Of a stretch of 64,000 nucleotides of DNA, positions 48,315 through 61,044 are shown piece after piece. The notes below the pieces were generated by a model, which saw nothing but the letters and a program-made list of their open reading frames with translations, was not told where the DNA came from and made no database searches. Source of the stretch: Acanthosoma haemorrhoidale (taxonomy: Eukaryota > Arthropoda > Insecta > Hemiptera > Acanthosomatidae); assembly GCA_930367205.1 (NCBI GenBank), contig OV884012.1:147017405-147081404 (forward strand). The letters are read 5' to 3'. A program made the position numbers and the translations under genes. Position 1 is the stretch's first letter; every line of letters begins with the position of its first letter.

Positions 48315-49425
48315 AATTTATAACAGTTCATTTTTTTATAAAACGTATCAACCTACCTATTATGCAATGTTAACCACTTACATTATTAATGTTTAGACAA
48401 TGAATTAAAAAAAAAATTGCTAGTGGTTCACTGGATAAAAGTTTAAGTGAAATAAAGACATTATAAAAAACCTAATAACTGAGTTTTATTTTTTTTTAAT
48501 TCATTGTCCAAACATTATTACGTTTCACAAAATCTCTGCAGAATACATCAAAACAAATATTAATTTTATTGCAGTAAATAGCTCGAATTGACAAGTATCT
48601 GGGCTTAGGCCCTAGTAAGCTTCCTTAGAGGAAAAAAATAATCACATTGCGCTTATCTTTTTATGGATATTCATTCAGATCAATTCATTAATTCATCAGA
48701 CAAAGTTATTGAGCTTGTGAAGGAGCTGTGAGGGTGGTAAGGGAAGCAGCAAGGTTTGACTCATCTCGTTGCAGCCCCCCCCCCCCTCGGGCCCCACTTC
48801 TACTCTATTTTATGCTCTGTGCTGGTAATAGTAATAGACCAAAATATACTGTATAGTGAATTAAAGAACAAAATAACAAATATTAAAGTCATGGGGTTAT
48901 TAAAATCATGTAATTTGATGAAAAATGAAATGTAGTCCAGTCACTTTTCATTATGATACATAATTATATACATTATTAGATGATACATATGTATTTTATC
49001 ATTATCTCTTTTTAAATGACTAGTATGTGCTGTTCTATATTTGTAAAGAGAACAATGATAAGGCTTCTCATCAGTATGATAAATCATAGCATGCTTCGAA
49101 TTAGACAATATACTTTTTACTTTTCCGAATTTTATTTAAAACAGTAAATAGATGGACTAAATAAATTATTTTAACTATTGCGAACTGTTTCACAATTTAT
49201 TTGGCCTTTTGAAATTATTTATTTCAATATACATTTAAATAGAAACACATTTGTACATTTCATAAAACATAATTTTGTAATGTTTCTCAATAATTATTAA
49301 AGCACAATTAGTAACAAAAACATAAAATATGACTAGTTTCTAAATTAGTTTGGACACCCTCTAGGCATCTCGTCAGTGTAATAAGTAATTATATGCCTCA
49401 TCGTCTCAAATATTGCTGATTAGTT
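48315..49425. other. 3' flank of the zinc-finger gene
   Basis: AT-rich sequence downstream of the minus-strand stop at 49426. Several AATAAA signals on the minus strand (for example near 49134 and 49198) could end its transcript. A C-run lies at 48776-48786. Confidence 0.5.
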
Positions 49426-51092
49426 TTAGCTGATTACTGGAAGAGGGTTCTCTCCAGTATGATGGGTCATTACATGTTTCTTCAAAGCATTAGAGTATCC
49501 TGATTTGTATTCACAATATGGACACTGATGAGGCTTCTCTCCAGTATGGTGCGCCATCATATGGGCCTTTAAAGCGCCACGTAGTGTTGCTTTGTAGTCA
49601 CAATGAGGACACAGATAAGGCTTCTCTCCGGTATGACGGGCCATTACATGGGTCTTTAAAGTACTGTGTACTGTTGCTTTGTAGTCACAATAAGGACACT
49701 GATATGGCCTCTCATCAGTATGACGGGACATTACATGGGACTTTAAAGAACAATGTATTGTTGCTTTGTAGTCACAATAAGGGCACTCATATGGCTTTTC
49801 TCCAGTATGATGAACCATTACATGGGTCTTTAAAGTACTGGGCACTCTTGCTTTGTAGTCACAATAAGAACACTGATGTGGTTTCTCTCGAGTATGTTTA
49901 ACCATAACATGCTTCTTTAAATAACTAGACACTGCTGCTTTGTAGTCACAATGAGGACACTGATGAGGCTTCTCTCCAGTATGATGAACCGTTACATGGA
50001 CCTTTAAAGTAACTTGTAGTTTTGCTTTGTAGTCACAATGAGGGCATTGATAAGGCTTCTCTTCAGAATGATGGCTGATTATATGTGTCTTTAAATTACA
50101 TCCTTCAGCTGATTTATACTCACAATGAGGACACTGATAAGGCTTCTCTCCAATATGATGGACTATTATATGCCTTTTTAAAAGCCCAAGTTGAGTTGCC
50201 TTATAGTCACAGTGATGGCACATATAAGGCTTCTCCCCAGTTTGACAGGCCATAATATGATTCTTCAGAACACTAGATTTTCCTGATTTATAGTCACAAT
50301 GAGGACACTTATGTGGTTTCTCTCTAGTATGACGGGTCATAACATGATGCTTCAGAGCACTAGATTCTCCTGATTTATAGTCACAATGAGGGCACTGATA
50401 AGGCTTCTTATACATATGATGGGCTATTACATGTCTCTTCAAACTATGAGATTGTGTTGCTTTATAGTCACAATGAGGGCACTGATGAGGCTTCACTCCA
50501 GTATGACGTGCCATTACATGGGACTTTAAAGTACCAAGTATTGTTGCTTTGTAGTCACAATAAGGACACTGATAAGGCTTCTCTCCAGTATGACGGGCCA
50601 TCACATGGGACTTTAAGGCACTATGTACTGTTGCTTTGTAGTCACAATAAGGGCACTGATGAGGTTTCTCTCCAGTATGACGGGCCATTACATGAGACTT
50701 CAAGGGACCATGTTCTGTTGCTTTGTAGTCACAATAAGGACACTCATGAGGCTTATCTCTAGTATGATGAACCATAACATGCCTCTTTAAGGAACTAGAC
50801 ACTGCTGCCTTGTAATCACAATGAGGACACTGATAAGGCTTCTCTACAGAATGCTGGTTTATTATATGTCTCTTTAGATTACCTTTATTAGTTGATTTAT
50901 ATTCACAATGGGTACAGTGATGGGGCTTCTCTCCACTGAGTCCCTTTACACTGCATCTTTGTGGTGACTTGGTATCAAAACTCTGAAACTGTTTTTTTAT
51001 AGTTTGACCACAGGGTTTCTGATCTTCTAAATGAAATTTATCGGACATGTATTCAAGACTATTGTCAATATTCTGGCAAAGCGGCTTCTGAT
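49426..51092 (-). CDS. Zinc-finger exon (exon 4) with all 17 fingers
   Basis: The acceptor TTTTTATGCAG ends at 51093. The exon encodes 15 residues, a methionine at residue 80, a short linker, then the fingers to the stop at 49426. The fingers are more alike in their CDYK half than in the recognition positions, as expected after tandem finger duplication. Open frames on the other strand (49518-49901, 50454-50762) only mirror the 84-base periodicity. Confidence 0.95.
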
Positions 51093-53871
51093 CTGCATAA
51101 AAAGAAAATTGTGCCTTCTTAATAAGGAGTAATTTACAAATACAAATAAATATGAATTAAAATTAAATGTTTTTTACTGCATGACTTGCTGATTTGATGC
51201 AATGTAACCTCCCCATTTTGATGGCAGATTATCTGGATTATTTATTCAATCTCCTCCTAATAACCAGTGCCCCACCAAATGGCAGAAATGGAAAAGACAA
51301 GAGTTGGATAATCAAGTCAAGAAAACTAAAAATCACTTACTATCGTCTGAGATAATTAGCTTCTCTTCTTCCTTAATGTCTGTCGTCTCGCCTATTAGAT
51401 GTTCTTGTTTAATGTGTGTTGTCTTGTCTGTTAGATATTCTTCTTCAATGTGTGTTACCTTGCCTAAAACAGGTACATTAATTAAATAACAAAACAAGGG
51501 TAGAACTGTACCCTTGACAATTAAAGATTAAGTATATTATGATTTTTTACTAACTAGAATGTTTTTATATGAATCATGCACTAAATTGTATTTTTGTGAT
51601 CAAATGAATTTGAATAATTTAATGGATCTAAATAAAAAGTGTCTAGACAAGTACTGGGCGCAAGCCAGTGGCTTCCTTGTGACCAGCCACCTGATTTTCT
51701 CAAATCATAATTAAGTAATGGAGAACAATCAACTCTAGCTTTTGAACAAAAGTGCTTAAATTATTGAAATTTCAATTTTATCTCACTACAACAGGATTGA
51801 AATCCATCCTCGGGCAGTTCTTGCTTTATAAAAACCTGAAAGCCTGTAACAATAACAAATGACCACTAAGAGAATAGTTGTATAACATTTGAAAATTATC
51901 ACTTTTAAGAAACTCACTGTTTGGTCCAGTGTCAATTAATTCTTCTTTTATGATCACGTCTTGTCTCTTTGATCCTAAAACCAAAAACAATTTTAATTAA
52001 TAATGAGGAAATAGATGTAAAGCTAACCAAGTATTCTAGAGTTGTTAGTTGCAGTAATCACAACAAGATGCTTTTATGACTTTGATAAAATCTGCAATTT
52101 TTACATACATATCACTATAATTATCCCAGACCAGACCAAATTCATTTTCAGAGAGCAGATTAGAAATAGTCAAGAATGTACTAAAAAACACTATTAATAA
52201 TTACCAGCCAAAGAAAAACTACACCAGCAGGACCATGACTCAAACTTAAACAGGACCTCCTGAATACCCAGCAGTCCCAAACTGCCTGAGTATTTCTTCC
52301 ATTGGCTAGAGGTATTTTAGTGGCTAATTAATAAAATTGGATTTATATCATATCAAAAAACTGGCAATATAAATAAAGTACAAAGAAAATAAATAAGATA
52401 CATAACATGGCCATAATTCAATACAGAAATAGATCTTTATAACATAGGACTTTCCCAAGCACAATTATTCATAAATCCTACCTCGAGTGAAATTTCCGAT
52501 GTTCAGAGCCTTTCCACCATAAAATCAATTAAGGATTACAGGAAAATTTTAAAGAGAAATATAAACAAAGAGCTTCCAGAAGGAGAGTTACTCCCTCTCA
52601 GCTTGTTGTTTATCATTTATTTAGAAGAGAAAATGTTTTGGGTTTAAGGTAATAAATAAAAGATGATACTGTTCAAGGTTTATATATTATCAAAGCTATG
52701 GACAACGACCAGGTAGTGCTGAGAAGTGCCAGAATGTACAAGTTGCTCTGTAAAGCAATTGATTAACTAACGTAAGATGCTCAGCATGCCTGATAGGTAC
52801 AAACAATACCAAAACAGTAAAGTCTGACAAGTGAGGTTGAGATTAGGGCAATGGGGTTAAAATATGAGCTGTTTTGTTATGAACATATTGTCACGAGAAA
52901 TGTGTCTTTCCCAACAAAAGACGAGTGGTGCTAACAGAGACAGGAGAAGGTGGGAGAAAGAATTTGAGAGGGGGTCATCCTCAATAGAGGCTGATAGAAG
53001 TCTTCGTCCAGGGCTCGACAATGAAACACAGGAACGAACAGTTCCTAAGGATTTATTAAAAGTGTAGTGTTCAACTCTCATGGTTTTTGTAGAGATCAAT
53101 TGTAATGGTAATAAAAATATTTTAGCCAAAAAACAAGAAAGTCCATATATGCTCCAAAATAAAGGTTCGTTGTAATTACTCAATGTGTAATAATTTGTTC
53201 TCGCCCAAAAGACTTGCAATCATAAGAATATAAAGTTAAAATGGAAGTTGGAACAAACTGGTTAAACAGATATAATAAATTAAATATAACCTACCAACAT
53301 TAATTAATATATACCTAATTTATAAGGCTATAACTTGTTAAAATGCCTTGTAAGTACTAATAATATTAGCCACAAAAAACACATCAATACTGAATCAATG
53401 CCTACTGATATATTATTAGCCAAATAAAAATCATACTGAAAGTGTCAGGATTCGAATTCGGAATCATGATGTACCACCAACATTTTACATCAGTAAATAA
53501 TAATTATAACAGTAGGGTTACATATATACAATATAACAAACAAAATTATAAATTGCCAGCACAAGCTAGTTAATACATTTATAGGTTTTAATCTAGAAAA
53601 TTTAATGTTTCCCAGTTCATTGGTCAAGCAAAGCGTGTGTTTATAAGTGCATGTGTCATCTGTACATATAGATAATATGTTCAAATTGTTTCTTTAACTG
53701 TTCTCTTCATAGAATCTTGTTAAGAAGTAATGAATGAAGTTTTAACAAATAGATCTAGTATTGTAAATAATAAAACTTTCTGGTAGTAGTGCCAATGAAA
53801 ATATATAAAATATCCTCAGTACTTAAGATAATTAAGTTTGTAATCACAAAAACGATACCTGCATATTCCAT
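49426..53871 (-). CDS. C2H2 zinc-finger protein, 4 coding exons, 619 residues
   Basis: The coding exons are 53859-53871, 51918-51974, 51341-51463 and 49426-51092. All introns are GT-AG and every junction is phase 1, and the total is exactly 620 codons with the stop. Residues 1-64 come from the small exons and are acidic, with THIEEE/THIKQE/TDIKEE repeats and IIKEE. Residues about 124-610 hold 17 C2H2 fingers of the form CX2CX12HX3H, most with CPHCDYK or CPYCDYK and TGEKP-type linkers. Finger 8 has cysteine for the last histidine (HIMAC), which could still bind zinc. The likely role is nuclear sequence-specific DNA binding and transcription regulation. SINEs sit in intron 1. The start was chosen because the ATG is followed by a donor that matches the downstream phase. 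Confidence 0.85.
51341..51463 (-). CDS. Acidic repeat exon (exon 3)
   Basis: The 123-base exon is bounded by acceptor CTGTTTTAG and donor GTAAGT. It encodes about 41 residues with three imperfect repeats of THI-EEE type and ends KLIISDD. It is symmetrical (phase 1-1), so it can be skipped without a frameshift. Its relative at 56229-56384 ends ELIISND. Confidence 0.85.
51918..51974 (-). CDS. Small acidic exon (exon 2)
   Basis: The 57-base exon lies between acceptor TTGGTTTTAG and donor GTGAGT and encodes SKRQDVIIKEELIDTGPN. Phase 1 on both sides. Confidence 0.8.
52195..52290 (-). mobile_element. tRNA-derived SINE-like copy in intron 1
   Basis: The minus strand has TTCAGGAGGTCCTGTTTAAG, then GAGTCATGGTCCTGCTGGTG and a tail TTTTTCTTTGGCTGGTAATT, in the same order as the other copies. 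Confidence 0.5.
53408..53485 (-). mobile_element. tRNA-derived SINE-like copy in intron 1, partial
   Basis: The minus strand has a B-box-like GAATTCGAATCCTGACAC, then the tail TTTTTATTTGGCTAATAATA. The head part is diverged. Confidence 0.45.
53859..53871 (-). CDS. First coding exon of the zinc-finger gene
   Basis: ATG GAA TAT GCA G is followed by GTATCG. Thirteen coding bases leave phase 1, as needed for exon 2. Its counterpart at 57896-57908 (ATG GAA GAA TCA G, GTATTG) has the same length and phase, which supports both. Confidence 0.7.
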
Positions 53872-54384
53872 TGTAAATTAATGTGAAGACGCAGCTACCT
53901 AACCATTAGAAAGCACAGGAGGTTACTATCGCTAAAGAGGTAGAAGAACTGAAAGCATCGATAAACTGAGTGGACTATCAATATGGTTACAACTAAAAAC
54001 AAATTTAGCGCTTTCAGTAGTCATACTAAAAACTAAATATCACATTAATGAATCTCCAACATATTCTTTATTGTTTGTTTATTTACTTGGCTAAATTGAC
54101 AGTTGAGCTTTGACAGCCGGGGGAGGTCAAAAAAAGGCCTGTTGGTACGAAAAGAAAAACCTTTTTCCGGTACTCCGAGTGACGATGGCGCACTCTGGGC
54201 ATTAACTTGAAATTCTGAGATGGCCAGGGAATCTAGTCTCAGTGAAAAAGTGGTTATGGCGGAATGTTCCCTAAATAGTATCCACACGAAAATTTAAAAT
54301 TATTTAATTACAAACGTAATTTCAATGAGCCTAATTATGACCACAATATGATTCTCTGATTCTTCTCTCAGCTCCTCTAAAGGC
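53872..54384. other. No gene recognised
   Basis: The region upstream of the first coding exon. It may hold the promoter of the zinc-finger gene; no motif was assigned. Confidence 0.4.
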
Positions 54385-54860
54385 TCAGACATTCCTACTG
54401 CTTAACATGGCCTCCGCGTTATTGATCATATATCCTCTGCACTTGAAAACAAACACTACTGCACGGACTTATTTCTGGATGTAGCTCAGGATTTCTACAG
54501 TGTTGCATGGATTCAGGTTTGTTTTACAAGCTAAACATTTTAATACTTCAATTCTATCTATCAAATCGGTCCGTTGTGGCTCAGAATATTCCAACTATTA
54601 TCCTATTCTAGCAGGAGTTCCTCGAGGCAGTGTGTTCCTATATCCTAAATACCGCTGACATTCCTGAAAGTCCTAGCAACTTCCATGGAGCTTTCGCTGA
54701 TTACTAAGGTAACAAGTATGAAAGGTTTGATGGTGTACCAAGGTCAACAGGGCAAATGCATACGACTTCCCACACACAATACTACAATTATGGTACCTAA
54801 GCTTTCATCATGATAAAAGATTTGGATTTGGAACCCCAAAGAAAACTTTAGTGTCAAGAG
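54385..54860 (+). pseudogene. Jockey-like LINE relic, RT fragment
   Basis: Nucleotide similarity to 39766-40380 is visible in the right order: GCCTCCGCGTTATTGATCAT, then GAATATTCCAACTATTATCC, GCAGGAGTTCCTCGAGGCAG (the PQG block, now PRG), GCTTTCGCTGATTAC (the catalytic DD lost) and TTATGGTACCTAAGCTTTC. Many deletions make it a very old copy. Confidence 0.7.
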
Positions 54861-56228
54861 TTCAGCACACACTTTATACAGATTTATACAGATTAAATAA
54901 GTATGTACAAAGCAGATAGTTATTTTTCAAATAAAGGTATTATATATAAATAAGGGTTATTAATTTCAGTCAGGGGACCGACACAACAAAATAAGCATCT
55001 TTAACTAATGTATCAACCACTCAAGAAAAGATAAAGATAGATCTGTACAAAGCAAAGATACACAAAATACTGTCTTGTTGATGTCTCTGTGGTGAGCTAC
55101 TGTGCCCCCCAGTGGAATTACTGATCATGTTTACAATCAAAACTACTGAAAGCAGGCTACAATAGCTGATCATCTTAGTCTTAGATATGCAATGTCATTT
55201 CTCAAAGTAAACTTAGCCAATTTGATGTTTTCTAACAAGAAAATCCACCCTTGGTTACTCCTTCTTAGGGAAAGTGAAACCCCTCAAACTGCAAGTCAGG
55301 ATGATATACTTTTAGCAGAGCTGTATGACCAAGTCTGGCTGGGGTACCATCGGTTGTCTCCAGGTAGTAGATTTTTCATCAAATCAAATGTTGTATTGAT
55401 CCTTGTCTAATTCGAACTTGCTCTTTGGAGCTAGTTTGCTAGTGAAACCTTGTATTGGAGAAGAAAGAAGGCGAGCTCATCGCAGCACTGAGTATCCTGC
55501 TTTGAGGATTGCTTCCCTCCACTGATGGTTGTAGTATTTCCTTTAATGTCCCAAAGCCCTGCTGTGGCTTGATTCCACTGTCTTCCTAAACTCCTTCAAC
55601 CTATTTGAATGACAAGACCAATCATAATCATCAGGGAGTTTCAATTCTTGGCCGCTATTTGTTTTACTAAAATACCAGTTGGAAGGTAATAGCTCACATC
55701 CAAAGTTTAGGCAGGCTGGTGTATACATCATGGATTTATCAACAGAACAGTGAGGGAAAACATCAGCTCAGGTAGACACTTGTTCCATCTCTTGTTTTGA
55801 TCACATAAATATGATGTGATGATGCTCTTGATGACTAGTTTTGTTCTCTCTTGTGGGTTTGCTTGAGGCCAGTATAATGGAGTACGGCTCAAGGTGATTC
55901 CGGGGCTAATAGCGAGTCCCTCTAGTTAATAATTAATTATAATTATTTACAAAGGGAAGTACCATGGGTACTAATACACCTATATAAAAATTAGCCAGGT
56001 GATGGGATAAGAGGAGGGCAGATTCTACTATCGGCAATAGTGATGCTGTCACAGCAATCTTGCAATATAGATATAGATAGATAATAGTGTTGTATAGAAT
56101 TTTGCAGCAAAAAATGGCAGTAATGCAAAGGAAAGATTTAGAGTAGAAAAATGAGCTCTAATCTCATACACACGACAGCCCACCCATAGAGACAAGTCAA
56201 GCCACTTACAAAAATTAAAACTGCTCAC
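54861..56228. other. No gene recognised
   Basis: Mixed-composition sequence. Open frames at 55192-55410 and 55543-55731 have no recognisable domains. Confidence 0.4.
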
Positions 56229-56384
56229 CATCATTTGAGATAATCAGCTCCTCTTCTTCCTTTATGTGTGTCAACTTAATTGGAACATCTTCTTCTTTAA
56301 TGTGTGCCATCCTGTCTGGAACATTTTCTGTAATGTGGGTTACCTTGCCTGCGATATTGTCTTCCTTTGTGTGTGTCATCTTCC
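56229..56384 (-). CDS. Alternative or duplicated acidic exon
   Basis: The 156-base open segment is bounded by acceptor GTTTATTCCAG and donor GTGAGC and is phase 1-1. It encodes four imperfect repeats (MTHTKED, VTHITEN, MAHIKEED, LTHIKEEEE) and ends LIISND, closely related to exon 3. No zinc-finger exon lies between here and 53872, so it either joins the exons at 51.0-52.0 kb or belongs to a gene that has lost its fingers. Confidence 0.65.
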
Positions 56385-57315
56385 CTGGAATAAACACATT
56401 TATATTTAAAAAAAATAGTGTTAGGCCAAAGATTTATCCTGTTGGGCCAGGAAATTGAATGATTTGTTTACGAATCAAACTTGTTATAGTTTATTAAGAC
56501 TTCATGGTTAGCTGTGAATATATAAATGAGGCTAATATATATCAAAATTATCAGCCCTCTCATACTCAATCTGTGGGCATTAAATGGTGCATCCAAACGT
56601 CCATTAATGTATTTAATGAAAACCTAACAACTATTTCAAAAATCTAAGCTGATTTCTAAACCAACTCTTCTATTCATTTGTTCTAGTTTAGTATAAGCAG
56701 TTAGCTGATCCAAAACAGGATATAACTTTACTGATTTGTTTAGAAATGATTCTTGTATTACTTTAATATGTATAGTTAGCTGATTGTAATGATTCGATAA
56801 AAACATGAATAATCGGAAATTATTATCATTTTTTTTTTAACCAATTTCTTCATTAAATATACCAGAATAAAAGTATTTTTGCAAAAGTTATTTCAATCAA
56901 AATTTTTCCACCAAAATCGTGAATATATCAGCTATATCACAATATTGAAAAGAGGACAATTGTACTTTCATACTTCATACACTGATAAAGTTGCCCAAAT
57001 GAAAAATTCATCAGACCATGAATAATAGGAAATATTCTTAACCTTATTTTAATATTGAGGTATTTGCTTTTCTTGAAATTAACTAGGATTGAGGGGACAC
57101 GGAAAATTCGCACATTAACGTCCCATCACTATACCCAGCAATATTCCACTCTCTATTTAATAGAGTACTTTCCAAACCTTACAGCCTGGAAAATGAAATT
57201 CAATTTCTCGAACATCTCTTAATAAGAGACAGCTATTCAAAACAAGATGTTCACTAATCTTGAAGAAAAATATCTTTAAAAAAATATCAATAGGAGGTAT
57301 GACAAAAACTAAAAT
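56385..57315. other. No gene recognised; intron-like
   Basis: AT-rich DNA between the alternative acidic exon and its first exon. Confidence 0.4.
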
Positions 57316-57507
57316 TAAGATTAAAAACATGGAAAAATTGTGCACACCGTCATACATAGGACCGAACATGCTTCTGCTGAAATATTCTACCACTGCAGTA
57401 ACAACTTTCCAAAATGTAGTTTCAGTTAAAAAAATTACATATTTAATTATATTATATTAAATTTAATCCAATATATAAACTAATCCTAAAAGCATCACTG
57501 ACTGACC
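57316..57507 (+). repeat. Direct repeat, copy 1 of 2
   Basis: About 190 bases from ATGGAAAAATTGTGCACACC to AAGCATCACTGACTGAC recur at 60486-60677 with only a few differences. A weaker relative of its middle part lies at about 57620-57680. Confidence 0.9.
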
Positions 57508-57895
57508 TCAATACAGACTCAGTACTTAAATTGTGATTATTTACAATTTCATTATCTTTTACCTATAGAAATCAAGAAATGTCAACATTTTCTAAGTGAA
57601 TTCCATTTAAATCACCATAATAAAACATTCCACCATTGTAGTAACAACCTTAAAAAATATAGTTTTAATTATGAAAAGTAGCATCATCGGAGTTCTTTTA
57701 TGTGCTTAACTATGTGTATGCACATGTAAGTTGACTACTTTTTTCAAATTATTTGTATCCTACATTTATGGCAAGTTATATAAATCATAAGAAAACCCAA
57801 CTGGTTTTGTGAACAATAAATACTCAGGTAGTGGTGACAATTAAAATGTCCTTTGATACTTTATATAATCTAGTTTAAAATTTTAAATACAATAC

Positions 57896-57908
57896 CTGAT
57901 TCTTCCAT
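57896..57908 (-). CDS. Alternative first coding exon
   Basis: ATG GAA GAA TCA G followed by GTATTG on the minus strand. It gives MEES and leaves phase 1, so it can join 56229-56384 or directly any of the exons at 51-52 kb. A possible acceptor (GATTTAG) just upstream of the ATG would allow a 5' untranslated exon. Confidence 0.5.
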
Positions 57909-60485
57909 CCTAAATCAGTTATACCATTAAATTGTTTTTAAAACTTAGTCTACATAACTTCTAAACAAGACAGGCAGTACTGTTAGAATTCATCAGACCA
58001 GTTTTTGTCAATAGTTACTCCAAAGAGGTTGAAGTCTATCCACTAAGGACAGAGGATCGACATGGCCAAACATTGAAGTAAATTAATTCCATTATATTTT
58101 CTTATCTGTTATATTTGTATCGATTATTTATTTATTATGCACTATTGCAGTCTAATTTCATCTACAATATTGTTGAAAATAAGCTGTAATCGGAATAGCT
58201 ATTATTTTTTTTCTCCAGCATTAGACTTCGTTGCAACCACTGAACGAAAATAAAAAGATGGAGATAAATATTACACTGGGTATTCCATGAGTATATTATT
58301 AGCCGTACATAAATGAACTTGTCGGCAGATCGGCAGTGCGAGTTCTCAGAGATGAATGAGAGAGGCGTACATCAAATTTATTAATAATTAATTGGTCACT
58401 AATTGAATGAAACTCTTTGATGTCATGCATCTTTGCATCAACTACAAAGAATCTTTCAAACACTAGGTCCGTACTTAGCCATCTCACTTTGTGGTCGTCG
58501 CATTGCAACGCAACCCACTTTTATGAATGATGCAGCGGTAGGAAATAAAATTGTATACTAACAAAACTTAAAAAAAGAAAGGCCTCGCATGACGCAGTTT
58601 AAGAATTGTACACATTTTACCCTAATGTTAGTAACGTTTAAAAATGTTATAGGTCGTAGCTTAAAATATTTAAACGAATAGTTGAATTTAGAATTCAAAT
58701 CTCTTGTATATCATCAATTTACGCCTAACCATGTAATACAATTAATTTATACAAATTTCCTTAAAATAAGCAAACGTCCTATACATTTTATTCTGAGAAT
58801 AGCTAGAAACAGTATGGTTACTTAAATAATTTCCTCATCCACATTTTTGAATAATAAACCTAATTATTTTATTATGGGGGACCTCTTGACACTGTGGACC
58901 GTTTTGGTAGTTATCCATATTATTCAGGCTGTTAGTATATTCTTTTCTAGTATAATAAACACCGAAGCACATGAACTACTAATAGTCTCCCGAAGAATGT
59001 AATGAAAGCTAGGTCTGAAGGCAAGCGGCTCAGAGGATGTATAAGAAACCAATGGCTGGAATATATGAAGAATAATTAAGTGCTTCTCATGCTTCACATT
59101 AAATAGCAAAATAATAAACACATTTCAACTATTTCTTAAACGATAATTAGTTCAAAACGAAAAAAAACTGTTTTTTTCCATAGCCCCTTTAAATTTATAT
59201 ATAATTATACAATTATAAGTTCTCAGGTGAATCTATTTACAATTTATTTTTGTATTTTCTGTAGCGTTGCTAGATTATATGCAGGTTGTGATATTTTATA
59301 AAAAATGATATAATGCATTACATATACACATTATACATGAATGGACTAAACCGACCTTAATAAAGGTGATGGGATTCACCTTAAAAAAAACTGTTGTTGT
59401 GGATAAGTCTTTGCATTAATTTAAGTGGAAAGGAAGTGGTGGGACATAATAATCAGAACAAATACTTTTTTTTTTAAACAGATTTTCAAATTTTTATTAC
59501 TGCCAAGAAAATCATGATTTCTAACGTAATTCGTTTTTGACAAATTTTGAAGTAAAGTAACCAATAAATAATTATTGCAGGTTCACATTTGCAGATAAAC
59601 GCTATTGGAGGGAGCTTGCCATAAAAACCCGCTTACCATTTAATAAGGCATGAGGATTTTAATCTATAATACAAATAACTGAATGTCTTCCAAGTCTACA
59701 ATAAGTAGATTTAATTTATATTTTATTTAATTGTTTTTTTATTAAGCATAAAACATTTAAAAAGGGATGCACAATTGCCCCATGACTGAAATTGATTAGG
59801 ACCTGGGACAACTGATTAAAACAAATAAGGTGTAGGATAATTTAATTCAGCAACCTATTGTTTAAGTAGCATTCTGTTCTAGTAGCAAAACATTGATTTT
59901 GAGCACTGAACCTAATTTTTCCATACTATGTAATAAGTTAGGTACATTCAATGTTTCATATTTAAGTTATTAAAAAAGAATCTGTAAAAGATTTTTTTTT
60001 AAGTTTAATTTTGATTTAAGAAATTTTAACTAACAGCTATAGACTTCCTAAATCGTCTGTGATTTCTCGAAATAACTTGTGTTAATTGATGAAGTTTGTG
60101 GCCGATTTGTTCTATAAATACAGTCATGTTCATGTTACTTTATTTCCAGTTGTTTTTTTACATACACATAATAATTGAACAATAACTACAAATATCAAAT
60201 AACTACCTCATTAAAGCCCGTTTTTGGTCAGTATCTGCTCACATACAATAGTAGTAGGAACAGTGTACCTCACATTTTCGATTACAATAAAAACATGAAA
60301 AAGTTTATTTTTCAATCGTGAAACCAGTATTTAAATATTGAAAAGTAACAAAAGAACATTCCAGGTTCCCAAAAAAGTATTCAATTGAACATTTCTAAAA
60401 TTTAGGTGGGGATAGCCTAACTGGGCTGCACATATCGCTCCTTTCAAGGTAAGTCATTAATGAATTGTGAAAATTGTAAAAAAAT
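57909..60485. other. No gene recognised
   Basis: AT-rich sequence. An open frame at 58299-58508 on the minus strand has no recognisable domain. Confidence 0.4.
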
Positions 60486-60677
60486 AAGATTAACAACATG
60501 GAAAAATTGTGCACACCGTCATACATAGGACCGAACATGCTTCTGCTGAAATATTCTACCACTGCAGTAACAACTTTCCAAAATGTAGTTTCAGTTAAAA
60601 AAATTACATATTCATTTATATTATATTAAATTTAATCCAATATATAAACTAATCCTAAAAGCATCACTGACTGACTT
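60486..60677 (+). repeat. Direct repeat, copy 2 of 2
   Basis: Partner of 57316-57507, same orientation, 3.17 kb away. The differences seen include ATTTAATTAT against ATTCATTTAT. Confidence 0.9.
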
Positions 60678-61044
60678 CGGCGCCAATGCGAGGGACATCA
60701 CAGTTTCTTTTAAATGTCCTAAGATTTTGTATTCGTACAAGTTTTAAGGATGTTTTCCATCCATAAATAAATTATTTACTGCACGGTAATAATAATGTAT
60801 CAAGGCTGGATCTGTCGGATCAGTTCAGGTCGCCTAAGCACAATCGGTACTTGATCGGTCATCAAAAACATTTTTGAATGATAATAAATTAATTACTTCA
60901 TATTCAGACATAGACACGGAAAGTGCTGTATGGAAATGGCAATATTCAATATTTTCTTAGAAATTATTTGACTGCTGCATGTGTGGGTGGGTGAGATCCG
61001 TATGGGGGATTCGCTTAAAGTTTGAACAGCCAATTTAAGTTTTT

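Noticed and set aside
49518..50762. Repetitive plus-strand ORFs opposite the zinc-finger exon
   Set aside because: They mirror the 84-base finger period on the antisense strand.
52888..53220. Possible LTR starting TGTCACGAG with AATAAA near its end
   Set aside because: No matching terminal CA with a target duplication could be found, and no second copy is in the window.
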